DNA from: Hippea sp964442345
GTDB lineage: Bacteria > Campylobacterota_A > Desulfurellia > Desulfurellales > Hippeaceae
Assembly (NCBI GenBank): GCA_964442345.1
Contig: CAYTZD010000019.1
Location: 1-24,337, forward strand
Direction of reading: 5' to 3'
Length of the DNA: 24,337 nt
The position numbers and the translations under genes are program-made. Below the pieces are notes generated by a model. It was not told where the DNA came from. It did no database searches and was given only the letters and a program-made list of their open reading frames with translations. Of the stretch, positions 1 to 7,426 are shown one piece after another. The first letter of the stretch is position 1, and each line of letters opens with the position of its first letter.

Positions 1-26
1 TCAGTTAGAAGAATAGTTATTAAATA

Positions 27-54
27 TTGACACTTTTACCATTTTAATTATAAA
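27..54 (+). promoter_or_regulatory. Promoter of the mdh-fumA-fumB operon
   Basis: A perfect -35 hexamer TTGACA (27-32) is followed after 16 bases by TATAAA (49-54), close to the sigma-70 consensus. Transcription would start near 61-63, giving a leader of about 45 bases before the mdh ATG at 107. The leader ends with a strong AGGAGG at 95-100. The -10 lies inside an inverted repeat annotated separately. Seen directly in sequence; activity is inferred. Confidence 0.75.
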
Positions 55-59
55 ATGGT
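38..59. promoter_or_regulatory. Perfect 9-bp dyad over the mdh -10: candidate operator
   Basis: The arms ACCATTTTA (38-46) and TAAAATGGT (51-59) are exact reverse complements with the 4-base spacer ATTA. The dyad covers the whole -10 hexamer (49-54) and the nearest part of the spacer. A dimeric repressor bound here would block RNA polymerase. The symmetry is seen; the bound regulator is unknown and the regulatory role is inference. It is unlikely to be a terminator because the stem is almost all A/T and no U tract follows. Confidence 0.5.
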
Positions 60-106
60 TGCGCAATGAAATGGAAAGAAAATAATTAATTTTTAGGAGG
101 TTAGCT

Positions 107-1057
107 ATGTTAGCAAATGCCAAGATTAGTATTATTGGTGCAGGTCAGGTCGGTGGAACGACCATGTTGAGAATCGCTGAGAAGGAGCTTGCAAAAACGG
201 TTGTACTGTTGGACATCGTTGAAGGTTTGCCACAGGGTAAAGCACTTGATGAGATGGAAGCAGCTCCAATTGAAGGTTTCGACACAGAGATTATCGGAAC
301 AAACGATTACAAAGACACAGAGAATTCCGACATCGTAATTATCACATCCGGTATGCCAAGAAAACCGGGAATGAGCAGGGATGACTTGCTTGAGAAGAAT
401 GTTAAAATAATGAAAGATGTTGCTGAGAATGTTGCAAAATACTCTCCAGATGCCATCGTAATCGTTGTTGCTAACCCACTTGATGCTATGGTTTATGCAG
501 CAAAGAAGGTTGGTGGTTTTGCAGATGATAAACTAATGGGTCAGGCTGGTTGTCTTGACTCTACAAGATTTGCAAGATTCATCGCTTGGGAAGCAAAATG
601 CTCTGTAAAGGCTGTTCAGGCTATGACATTGGGTGGTCATGGCGATGATATGGTTCCATTGACAAGCTATTCTACAGTAAGAGGCGTTCCTATAACAAAG
701 ATTTTCGACAAAGAGACAATTGATAGACTTGTTGAGAGAACAAGAAAGGGTGGTGGCGAGATCGTATCACTTCTAAAGACCGGTTCTGCTTTCTATGCAA
801 CTGCTTCTGCTGTTGTTCAGATGGTTGAAGCAATTGTAAAGGATACAAAAGATATATTGCCATGCGCAGTTAAGACTCAGGGTAAATACGGACTTGACCC
901 AGATCTGTTTGTTGGTCTGCCAGCAAAATTGGGTCAGAACGGCGTTGAAGAGGTTGTTGAGCTTGACCTTTCAGATGAGGAGTTGGCAGCATTAAAGGCT
1001 TCTGCTGAGCATGTAAAAGAGCTGTGCAACAGGATTGAGGAGCTCAAACTCTTATAA
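107..1057 (+). CDS. mdh: Malate dehydrogenase, LDH-like NAD-dependent type
   Basis: Interconverts malate and oxaloacetate with NAD in the TCA cycle (cytoplasm). The 316-aa length is normal for the LDH-like MDH family. The Rossmann glycine motif GAGQVG is at residues 11-16, and Asp36 at the end of the second strand indicates NAD rather than NADP. Arg85 and Arg91 in the GMPRKPGMSRDDLL loop are the substrate-binding arginines that mark MDH rather than lactate dehydrogenase. Asp151 and Arg154 (LDSTRF) and the catalytic His178 (GGHGDDMVP) complete the active site. ATG is preceded by AGGAGG at 95-100. It is the first gene of an operon with the two fumarase subunits, which act on the same malate. 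Very secure. Confidence 0.97.
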   Translation: MLANAKISIIGAGQVGGTTMLRIAEKELAKTVVLLDIVEGLPQGKALDEMEAAPIEGFDTEIIGTNDYKDTENSDIVIITSGMPRKPGMSRDDLLEKNVKIMKDVAENVAKYSPDAIVIVVANPLDAMVYAAKKVGGFADDKLMGQAGCLDSTRFARFIAWEAKCSVKAVQAMTLGGHGDDMVPLTSYSTVRGVPITKIFDKETIDRLVERTRKGGGEIVSLLKTGSAFYATASAVVQMVEAIVKDTKDILPCAVKTQGKYGLDPDLFVGLPAKLGQNGVEEVVELDLSDEELAALKASAEHVKELCNRIEELKLL

Positions 1058-1080
1058 AAAATTACGAAAGGAAGCCAAAA

Positions 1081-1929
1081 ATGGCAGAAGTAAGAAATAT
1101 AAGTGTGAAGGATGTTGAAGAGGCCGTCTATAAGCTTGCCCTTGAGGCGGCCTACCATATTCCAGAAGATGTTTTAGAAGCTGAGAAGAAGGCTTACGAG
1201 AAAGAGAAATCACCTGTTGCAAAACAGGTGCTTGATACGATTTTTCAGAACATAGAAGTGTCGGCTAAGGAAGAGTTCCCACTTTGTCAGGATACAGGTT
1301 TAGCTGTTATCTTCCTTGAGGTTGGCCAAGATGTCCACTTTACTGATGGCTATGTTGTTGATGCTATAAACAAGGGCGTTGAAAGGGCTTACAAAGACGG
1401 ATATTTGAGAAAATCAACTTGTCATCCGTTGACAAGGGAGAATTACGGCAACAACCTGCCGGCTGTAATTCATACATTTGTTGTACCCGGCAACAAGGTA
1501 AAGATTATCTTTGATGCTAAAGGTGGCGGCAGCGAGTCAATGAGTAAGGTTCAGATGCTCAAACCTGCCGACGGAAGAGACGGTATAATTCAAACGGTGG
1601 TTGATTGGGTAATTCAGGCAGGTCCAAACCCATGTCCACCTGTTATAGTTGGCGTGGGTATAGGTGGAGACTTCGAGAGAGCAGCCGTTATGGCAAAACA
1701 TGCTACATTGAGAAAGGTTGGACAACCAAGCGACGATCCGGTATTGGCCGAGATGGAACAGGAGATCTTTGAAAAGGTTAACAACTCTGGTATAGGCCCT
1801 GCTGGTTTAGGTGGTTTGACGACCTGTTTGGGTGTTCATATAGAAATGGAGCCATGCCACATAGCAACGCTTCCGTTGGGTATCAACATTGCCTGCCATG
1901 TGAACAGGCATAAAGAAATAGAGCTTTAA
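1081..1929 (+). CDS. fumA: Fumarate hydratase class I, alpha (N-terminal) subunit
   Basis: Half of the two-subunit, oxygen-sensitive [4Fe-4S] fumarase that interconverts fumarate and malate. The 282 aa correspond to the N-terminal domain of single-chain class I fumarases and of tartrate dehydratase alpha (TtdA). Three cysteines in conserved contexts are the likely cluster ligands: Cys69 (PLCQDTG), Cys185 (NPCPP) and Cys249 (TTCLGV). GGGSESMS (148-155) is a family signature. It starts 23 bases after mdh with a GAAAGGAAG ribosome site. A tartrate dehydratase role is possible for the family, but the neighbours mdh and sdh argue for fumarase. The symbol follows the archaeal two-subunit usage, not the E. 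coli isozyme names. Confidence 0.93.
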   Translation: MAEVRNISVKDVEEAVYKLALEAAYHIPEDVLEAEKKAYEKEKSPVAKQVLDTIFQNIEVSAKEEFPLCQDTGLAVIFLEVGQDVHFTDGYVVDAINKGVERAYKDGYLRKSTCHPLTRENYGNNLPAVIHTFVVPGNKVKIIFDAKGGGSESMSKVQMLKPADGRDGIIQTVVDWVIQAGPNPCPPVIVGVGIGGDFERAAVMAKHATLRKVGQPSDDPVLAEMEQEIFEKVNNSGIGPAGLGGLTTCLGVHIEMEPCHIATLPLGINIACHVNRHKEIEL

Positions 1930-1939
1930 GGAGTTTGAT

Positions 1940-2506
1940 ATGGCAGAGTATAAGTTAACAACTCCTTTAACTGACGAAGATATAATTAAGTTAAAGGCAG
2001 GAGATAAGGTATATCTGTCTGGCGTTGTATATACCGCACGAGATGCAGCTCACATGAGAATGGTTAAAGCGTTAGACGAAGGTAAAGAGTTGCCGTTTGA
2101 TATTAAAGGTCAGGTTATCTATTATGTTGGTCCTTCTCCAGCTCGACCAGGCAAGCCAATAGGTTCTGCAGGTCCAACAACAAGCTATAGGATGAACCCA
2201 TTTGCTCCAAGACTTATCTCGTTGGGTCAGAAGGGTATGATAGGCAAAGGAAAGATGAGCGACGAAGTAAAACAGGCATGCATTCAGTATAAAGCATGCT
2301 ATTTTGTTTCTATTGGCGGTGCTGCTGCTGTGGTTGGAAGTTCAGTTAAGGAAGCTGAGATTATAGCTTATCCTGAACTTGGACCAGAAGCTGTTAGAAA
2401 GCTTGTAGTGGAAGACATGCCGCTGTTTGTCTGTTATGATGCACACGGCAATGATTTATATGAGATGGCTAAAAAGGAGTGGGCTAATAAGTATAGTTTA
2501 GCTTAA
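1940..2506 (+). CDS. fumB: Fumarate hydratase class I, beta (C-terminal) subunit
   Basis: Partner of the alpha subunit; together they hydrate fumarate to malate. The 188 aa match the C-terminal swivelling domain of class I fumarases. Visible family motifs are TARDAAH (32-38), GSAGPTTSYRM (75-85), GKGKM (102-106) and the GGAAA turn (126-130). The ATG lies 10 bases past the alpha stop; the ribosome site AAGGAG overlaps that stop codon, so translation of the two subunits is probably coupled, as expected for a stoichiometric complex. It is the last gene of the mdh operon; a hairpin plus T tract follows at 2523-2555. Confidence 0.93.
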   Translation: MAEYKLTTPLTDEDIIKLKAGDKVYLSGVVYTARDAAHMRMVKALDEGKELPFDIKGQVIYYVGPSPARPGKPIGSAGPTTSYRMNPFAPRLISLGQKGMIGKGKMSDEVKQACIQYKACYFVSIGGAAAVVGSSVKEAEIIAYPELGPEAVRKLVVEDMPLFVCYDAHGNDLYEMAKKEWANKYSLA

Positions 2507-2522
2507 GAACTTAATAAAGTGA

Positions 2523-2555
2523 AGGGGGCAGTGTTTAACTGCTCCTTGATTTTTT
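2523..2555 (+). terminator. Rho-independent terminator after fumB
   Basis: GGGGCAGT (2525-2532) pairs with ACTGCTCC (2538-2545), with one G-U pair, around a 5-base loop, and two outer pairs can extend the stem. A short T-rich run ends at 2555 with six consecutive T. It separates mdh-fumA-fumB from the sdh genes, though moderate strength would allow read-through. Confidence 0.7.
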
Positions 2556-2560
2556 AAATC

Positions 2561-2589
2561 TTGACAAATAGTTAGAGTTGTGCTATTGA
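2561..2589 (+). promoter_or_regulatory. Promoter of sdhCDAB
   Basis: A perfect -35 TTGACA (2561-2566) is followed after 17 bases by TATTGA (2584-2589). The -10 hexamer itself is a weak match but is preceded by TG one base upstream (2581-2582), the extended -10 arrangement. It lies directly after the terminator of the preceding operon, so the sdh genes can be expressed independently of mdh and fumarase. Confidence 0.6.
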
Positions 2590-2618
2590 AATTAAAAATT
2601 TTGAGAAAGGAGGTCAGA

Positions 2619-2639
2619 GGTTGCACTAAAGGTGCAGCC
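2619..2639 (+). promoter_or_regulatory. Hairpin in the sdhC translation-initiation region
   Basis: GGTTGCAC (2619-2626) pairs with GTGCAGCC (2632-2639), eight pairs including one G-U, around the loop TAAAG. It sits between a strong ribosome site (AAAGGAGG, 2607-2613) and the first codons of sdhC; the candidate GTG start (2632-2634) is inside the right arm. A second AAGGAGG follows at 2641-2647, two bases before an in-frame ATG at 2650. The hairpin is visible; a role in translational control is inference. Confidence 0.45.
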
Positions 2640-3027
2640 GAAGGAGGCTATGGATTGGTATAGAGGTCGTCCGCATCATATCCAGTATAAGTGGCATGAA
2701 GGCTTTGTAGCCTGGGTATTCCACAGGATTACGGGTCTGTTGTTGATTCTTTATCTATTTTTACATGAGTGGGTAATATCTACCCTTCAGAATCCTGAAA
2801 CCTTCCAGAAGACTATGGAAGCTGTGGAAAACCCAATATTCAAATTACTGGAAGTTGGTCTCTGGTTGGTGGCAAGTTATCATGCTATCAACGGTTTAAG
2901 GGTTGTTTTGGTTAACTTTGCAGGTGCAGCAGAAAGGGAGAACTATCAGGGTAATGTATGGATTTTCTGGGTAATTTTTGCGATCGTGTTTGTAGCTGGT
3001 GCAATTCCTATGCTTATGCACCTATAA
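2632..3027 (+). CDS. sdhC: Succinate dehydrogenase/fumarate reductase, cytochrome b subunit C
   Basis: Membrane anchor that binds heme b and quinone for the complex II family. The 131 aa (from GTG 2632) contain HRITG at 31-35, the HRxTG/HRxSG signature of SdhC, and three predicted membrane spans (roughly 24-45, 72-92, 108-129). His45 (LFLHEW) and His84 (SYHAINGLR) are candidate heme ligands; His84 is in the position used by E. coli SdhC. The start is uncertain. GTG 2632 has AGAGG 11 bases upstream but lies in a hairpin, while ATG 2650 would give 125 aa but has its AAGGAGG only two bases away. Both keep the conserved region. First gene of sdhC-D-A-B. Confidence 0.9.
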   Translation: MQPKEAMDWYRGRPHHIQYKWHEGFVAWVFHRITGLLLILYLFLHEWVISTLQNPETFQKTMEAVENPIFKLLEVGLWLVASYHAINGLRVVLVNFAGAAERENYQGNVWIFWVIFAIVFVAGAIPMLMHL

Positions 3028-3050
3028 AAACAAGGGAGGTTTAAGTCGTC

Positions 3051-3422
3051 ATGATGTACATGAGAGGATTTATCGATAGATATCAAGGTTCCGGCAAAGG
3101 TGGTGATTTAAGCTGGCTGTTGCAAAGGGTTTCTGGTGTTGCACTGCTTATACTTTTGCTTGGACACTTCTTTATAGAGCATTTTGCAGGTGTACCGGTT
3201 GATTATCAGCATGTAGCTGCAAGATTGGCTTCTCCTTTATGGAAAGCTTTTGACTTAACATTTGTTGTATTTGCTCTTTATCATGGAATTAACGGTATTT
3301 TTATGAATATTGAAGATTATGTCCACTCCGGCTGGAGAGTATTTTGGAAAGGTTTCTTCTGGGTAGTTGGTGTTCTCTATCTGGTGTTGGCAGCTATAAC
3401 TATTTTGCCATTCAAAGGTTAA
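3051..3422 (+). CDS. sdhD: Succinate dehydrogenase/fumarate reductase, membrane anchor subunit D
   Basis: Second membrane anchor of complex II. The 123 aa have three predicted spans (about 23-44, 65-85, 97-119). QRVSG (25-29) opens the first, with His39 (GHFFIEHF) in that span and His78 (LYHGINGIF) in the second. Together with His45 and His84 of SdhC this gives four membrane histidines, enough for two b hemes, as in type A succinate:quinone reductases; diheme binding is inference. The preceding gene ends 23 bases upstream; GGGAGG at 3034-3039 serves the ATG at 3051. A second ATG directly follows, so the start may shift by one codon. Confidence 0.88.
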   Translation: MMYMRGFIDRYQGSGKGGDLSWLLQRVSGVALLILLLGHFFIEHFAGVPVDYQHVAARLASPLWKAFDLTFVVFALYHGINGIFMNIEDYVHSGWRVFWKGFFWVVGVLYLVLAAITILPFKG

Positions 3423-3440
3423 AAAAGGAGGTTAGGGATA

Positions 3441-5255
3441 ATGGCTAATATTTCGTATAGATACGAAGTTGCTGATGTTATTATAGTTGGTGCCGGTGGT
3501 GCAGGACTTGCAGCTGCTGTTCAAACTGGTCTTGCCAAGTTAAGAACAGCTGTTATAACAGAAGTTTTCCCAACAAGATCTCACACTGTTTCTGCTCAGG
3601 GTGGTATAGCAGCAGCCATTGCCAACATGGATGAAGATTACTGGATTTGGCACATGTATGATACTGTAAAAGGTTCTGACTATCTTGGAGATCAGGACGC
3701 AATCGAAGAGTTCGTTAAAAATGCTCCGTTGGCAATCTATGACCTTGAGCATTGGGGCGTTCCATTCTCAAGAAACGAAGACGGAACGATTTATCAGAGA
3801 GCATTCGGTGGACAGACAAGAAACTTCGGTGAGACAATAGCTCATAGAAGTTGTGCTATAGCAGATAGATCTGGTCATGCTATGTTGCATGCTCTCTTTG
3901 AGAGAACCTTAAGACCAGATATAGCTCCTTATGTAAGCTACTATGTTGAGTATCTCGCACTTGAGCTGTTTAGAAATCCAGAGACAGGCAAGGTATTTGG
4001 TGTTCTTGCTTGGGATATGGTTAACGGTGGATTGCATGCATTCTTTGGAAAAGCCGTTATCTTCGCAACAGGTGGAAGCTTGAGAAACTTTAGAACAAAC
4101 ACAAACGCCCATATCAATACGGGCGATGGTCTATATATGGCATTAAAGGCTGGCATACCTATAGAAGACCCAGAGTTTATACAGTTCCACCCAACAGGTA
4201 TCTATGGCGTTGGAAACTTGATTACTGAAGGTGTTAGAGGCGAAGGTGGTTATCTGATTAACTCCGAAGGTGAGCGCTTCATGAAGAAGTACGCTCCACA
4301 TGTTCTCGACCTTGCATCCAGAGATGTTGTTTCAAGGTCGATGACGCTTGAAGTTAGAGCAGGTCGTGGCGTTGGACCTAAGAAAGACCATGTTCTTCTC
4401 AAACTTGATCATCTTGGACATGACTTCATTATGGAGAAGTTGCCAGGAATTTGGGAGCTTGCATATAAATTTGTTGGTATTGACTGTACAAAAGAGCCTA
4501 TTCCTGTTGAGCCTACAGCTCACTATCAGATGGCTGGTATTCCTACAAATGTTAAGAGTGAAGTTGTTGTATGGGATGGCGAGAAAGAGGTTAAAGTACC
4601 TGGATTCTATGCAGCTGGTGAGTGCTCTTGCCAGTCCTTGCATGGTGCAAACAGACTTGGAACAAACTCCTTGATTGACCTTGTCGTAAGTGGTAAACAG
4701 GCTGGAATGAACGCTGCTAAGTATATAATTGAAGAAGATCCACCAGCTCCATTGCCAGCAGAAGACTTCTGGGCAGAGAAATTCGGCAAAGAGACTGTTG
4801 AGAAGATCAAAGAGCTTTACGATGGACCTGCAGGCAGCGTAAAATATAAGGATGTTTATTATCCATTGAGAGACTCCATGCAGGAGAATATGTCGGTCTT
4901 CAGAGAAGAAGAAGGCTTAAAGAAAGAGCTTAAGATACTTGATGAATTAGAAGAGAAATTCAAACAGATGGGATTGGCAGACAAGAGCTTACACTTCAAC
5001 AGTGAGCTTGTTGAATACTTTGAATTAAGATCACTTCTGACACTCTCCAAGATAGAGACAATGGCAGCTTTGAACAGAACGGAGAGTAGAGGTGGTCATT
5101 ACAGAGAAGACTATCCAGAAAGGGATGATAAGAACTGGCTGAAACATACACTTGTTTATCTTAATGAGGATGGTTCTATCAGGTTTGATTATAAACCGGT
5201 TAGGATGAAGGGAGCTACGGCGCCAACATTTGAACCCAAGAAGAGGGTTTACTAA
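3441..5255 (+). CDS. sdhA: Succinate dehydrogenase/fumarate reductase flavoprotein subunit
   Basis: Catalytic FAD subunit that oxidises succinate or reduces fumarate on the cytoplasmic side. The 604 aa are typical for SdhA. The FAD dinucleotide motif GAGGAGLAAA is at 17-26. His48 (RSHTVSAQGG) is the residue that carries covalently bound FAD. HPTG (His250), TEGVRGEGG (262-270), Arg294 (SRDVVSRS), His361 (TAHYQMAGI) and Arg405 (NRLGTNS) form the dicarboxylate site. The C-terminal helical domain carries the usual LRSLL and ESRGGHYREDYP motifs. The site reads YQMAG where many homologues have YxMGG, a mild variation. AAAAAAGGAGG precedes the ATG. The direction of the reaction in vivo cannot be read from sequence. 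Confidence 0.96.
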   Translation: MANISYRYEVADVIIVGAGGAGLAAAVQTGLAKLRTAVITEVFPTRSHTVSAQGGIAAAIANMDEDYWIWHMYDTVKGSDYLGDQDAIEEFVKNAPLAIYDLEHWGVPFSRNEDGTIYQRAFGGQTRNFGETIAHRSCAIADRSGHAMLHALFERTLRPDIAPYVSYYVEYLALELFRNPETGKVFGVLAWDMVNGGLHAFFGKAVIFATGGSLRNFRTNTNAHINTGDGLYMALKAGIPIEDPEFIQFHPTGIYGVGNLITEGVRGEGGYLINSEGERFMKKYAPHVLDLASRDVVSRSMTLEVRAGRGVGPKKDHVLLKLDHLGHDFIMEKLPGIWELAYKFVGIDCTKEPIPVEPTAHYQMAGIPTNVKSEVVVWDGEKEVKVPGFYAAGECSCQSLHGANRLGTNSLIDLVVSGKQAGMNAAKYIIEEDPPAPLPAEDFWAEKFGKETVEKIKELYDGPAGSVKYKDVYYPLRDSMQENMSVFREEEGLKKELKILDELEEKFKQMGLADKSLHFNSELVEYFELRSLLTLSKIETMAALNRTESRGGHYREDYPERDDKNWLKHTLVYLNEDGSIRFDYKPVRMKGATAPTFEPKKRVY

Positions 5256-5274
5256 AGGTAAGGAGGAGTAAATA

Positions 5275-5997
5275 ATGGCATTGAATGTTGGAGATAAAGT
5301 GATATTTAAGATTTTCAGATATGACCCTGAAAAGGATAAGGCTCCTTACTATAAAGATTATGAAGTAACCATCACCAGAACGGGTATGATGGTGCTTGAT
5401 GGTCTAAACCAGATTAAGTGGGAACAGGACCCCACATTGAGCTATAGAAGGAGCTGCCGTGAAGGTGTCTGCGGTTCTGACGGAATGAACATCAATGGTA
5501 TGAACACCGTATCTTGTATGGCTCACATAGACGATTATAATAGCGATGTGCTTGTTATTAAGCCGCTTCCCGGATTTCCTGTAGTAAAAGACCTTGTATG
5601 CGACTTCGATGACTTCTTCAATAAATACTATGCAGTTAAGCCTTACTTGATTGAGAAGACTCCACCACCAGCAAGAGAAAGGCTTCAAAGCGTTGAAGAC
5701 AGAAAGAAACTCGACGGATTATATGAGTGTATATTGTGTGGATGCTGCTCAAGCTCATGTCCATCTTACTGGGCAGACCCAGACTATCTTGGACCTTCAG
5801 CACTGCTTAATGCTGCAAGATTTGTTCTCGATACAAGGGATGAAGGCTCTGATGAGAGGCTTGATGTTGTTAACAATATACACGGCGTCTGGAGATGCCA
5901 TACAATTCTCAACTGTATCCACGCATGTCCAAAAGAACTCAATCCAACAAAGGCTATTGCTTCACTTCAGAAAGAGATTCTCAAGAGAAAATACTAA
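5275..5997 (+). CDS. sdhB: Succinate dehydrogenase/fumarate reductase iron-sulfur subunit
   Basis: Carries electrons from the flavin to the quinone site. The 240 aa have an N-terminal plant-type ferredoxin domain with Cys61, Cys66, Asp69 and Cys81 for [2Fe-2S]; the Asp at the third ligand position (CREGVCGSDG) is also found in E. coli SdhB. The C-terminal bacterial ferredoxin domain holds Cys152, Cys155, Cys158 and Cys218 for [4Fe-4S], and Cys162, Cys208 and Cys214 for [3Fe-4S]. The absence of a fourth cysteine at the [3Fe-4S] site is normal. It follows sdhA by 19 bases with AAGGAGG as ribosome site, and a strong terminator follows. Confidence 0.96.
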   Translation: MALNVGDKVIFKIFRYDPEKDKAPYYKDYEVTITRTGMMVLDGLNQIKWEQDPTLSYRRSCREGVCGSDGMNINGMNTVSCMAHIDDYNSDVLVIKPLPGFPVVKDLVCDFDDFFNKYYAVKPYLIEKTPPPARERLQSVEDRKKLDGLYECILCGCCSSSCPSYWADPDYLGPSALLNAARFVLDTRDEGSDERLDVVNNIHGVWRCHTILNCIHACPKELNPTKAIASLQKEILKRKY

Positions 5998-6008
5998 GAA
6001 ACAGAATA

Positions 6009-6035
6009 GGGGGCTTTTGCCCCCCTTATTTTTTT
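6009..6035 (+). terminator. Strong terminator after sdhB, overlapping the xseA 3' end
   Basis: GGGGGC (6009-6014) pairs with GCCCCC (6019-6024) around a TTTT loop, followed by seven T at 6029-6035. The T tract is at the same time the last lysine codons of xseA on the other strand, whose stop is at 6026-6028. On the minus strand the hairpin is followed by TATTCTGTTT, so it may also stop xseA transcripts, less efficiently. Confidence 0.88.
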
Positions 6036-7426
6036 ATCAGTGATTTAACAACAGAGACTGCCTCGCTTTTATCGCCGAAGCGCGTCGTTATGATGTCTTC
6101 TTCTTTTATCTGAGATATGCTTTTAATGGGTTTTCCATTTTTATCAAATGTAATTGAATAGCCTTTTTTTAGTATAGATAAGGGTGATAAGTTGTTGATT
6201 TGTGATTCTAAAAGCTTAACCTTTTGTCTTTTGTTTTTTATTGCTGTTTTAAAGTTGTTTTCTATCTCTTCTGGATATATCTTTAGAAGTTGCCATTTGT
6301 TCTTTATGATAAGCTGAATTGAACGATTGATGCTTGAGTTGGAATGTTTTAGCTGTTCTCTTATTAGTTTTAGTTTTTCCTGTGGATTTAGAAGGTTTAT
6401 TCTGTTTTTTAGGTATTCAACCCTTTTCTCTTTTTGCATAATCAACCGTTTAATGGATGAGTCTATATTGTCTGCTAATCTATCTAAATGAATGATCTTA
6501 TTTTCAAGTAAGCCCTTTAATCTTATTGTGTTTCTTTGTGTTGAGAAGTTTTTAAGTTTTTGAGCCTTTAGATTGAGAAGCTTTTGTGTAAGAAGTGTTA
6601 TGTACTCTTTGGCTTGGTTTATTTTTTCTATTAATTCAAGCCTTTCTTCTGTTAATATCTCTGCAGCAGCCGATGGTGTTTCAGCTCTTTTGTCTGCTAC
6701 AAAATCGCACAGTGTTGTATCTATCTGGTGTCCTATTGCGCTTATAGTGGGGAATTTTAGGTTGAATAATGCCTTTGCTATGTCTGGGTCGTTGAATATC
6801 CATAGGTCTTCTTCTGAACCGCCACCTCTTGCTAAGACAGCTACATCTATCCTTTCTTCTATAAGGTTTGCCTGTTTTAATGCATTGAGAATGCTGTTTT
6901 TAGCTAAATCTCCCTGAACAGTTATTGGATAGATTAAAATCTCTATGCCTTTACTTCTTCGTTGTATTATGTTTATGATGTCTCTTACTGCTGCACCTGT
7001 TATACTGCTGAATAGCAGGATTCTTTTGGGTATCTTGGGTATGGGCCTTTTTCTGTCAAAATATCCGAGAGCTTTAAACTCTTTTTTTAGCTTCTCAAGG
7101 TCATAAAATTTTTTGCCTTCACCTGCTTCTTTTATCGCTTCGACGACTAAACTGTATTCGCCGCCTTTTATATATACCGAGATGTGGCCAAAAACCTTTA
7201 GCCTTAAACCATTTTTTGGTTTTATCTTAAATCGGTTGATGCGTGATTTGTATATAACACATTTAAGGGCTGCATGTTCGTCGGTAAGCAAAAAATAGAG
7301 ATGTCCGCTGGATGAAGGTCTTACATTTGATACTTCGCCTTCAACCCAGATGTCGTAAAAACTCCCTTGCAAAAGTTCATCTATCTGTTTTGTAAGTTCA
7401 TAAACGGTGTATGTTTTAACGGCCAT
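6026..7426 (-). CDS. xseA: Exodeoxyribonuclease VII large subunit
   Basis: Nuclease subunit of ExoVII, which degrades single-stranded DNA from both ends together with several copies of XseB. The 466 aa are near the family length. The N-terminal OB-fold (about 4-100) contains GEVSN and SGHLYF. The nuclease core includes RGGGSEEDLW (200-209) and a conserved block at 232-256 beginning GHQIDTT and ending in TPSAAAE. The remainder is a long charged coiled-coil region. I chose ATG at 7426 (MAVKTYTV); a TTG at 7435 would add three residues and is less likely. The ATG lies inside the end of ruvA (11-base overlap), suggesting translational coupling. No xseB is nearby in this window. Confidence 0.93.
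   Translation of the reverse strand: MAVKTYTVYELTKQIDELLQGSFYDIWVEGEVSNVRPSSSGHLYFLLTDEHAALKCVIYKSRINRFKIKPKNGLRLKVFGHISVYIKGGEYSLVVEAIKEAGEGKKFYDLEKLKKEFKALGYFDRKRPIPKIPKRILLFSSITGAAVRDIINIIQRRSKGIEILIYPITVQGDLAKNSILNALKQANLIEERIDVAVLARGGGSEEDLWIFNDPDIAKALFNLKFPTISAIGHQIDTTLCDFVADKRAETPSAAAEILTEERLELIEKINQAKEYITLLTQKLLNLKAQKLKNFSTQRNTIRLKGLLENKIIHLDRLADNIDSSIKRLIMQKEKRVEYLKNRINLLNPQEKLKLIREQLKHSNSSINRSIQLIIKNKWQLLKIYPEEIENNFKTAIKNKRQKVKLLESQINNLSPLSILKKGYSITFDKNGKPIKSISQIKEEDIITTRFGDKSEAVSVVKSLIKK

Noticed and set aside
2619..2639. Iron-responsive-element-like hairpin before sdhC
   Set aside because: The loop is UAAAG and there is no bulged C or CAGUGN loop, so it does not match an IRE; kept only as an unspecified hairpin.
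4332..4643. 103-residue open frame on the minus strand within sdhA
   Set aside because: Opposite a highly conserved catalytic region, no ribosome site and no recognisable motif; a by-product of sdhA codon use.
5651..6043. 130-residue plus-strand frame overlapping sdhB and its terminator
   Set aside because: Lies in another frame of the cysteine-rich part of sdhB and runs through the terminator hairpin; no family resemblance.
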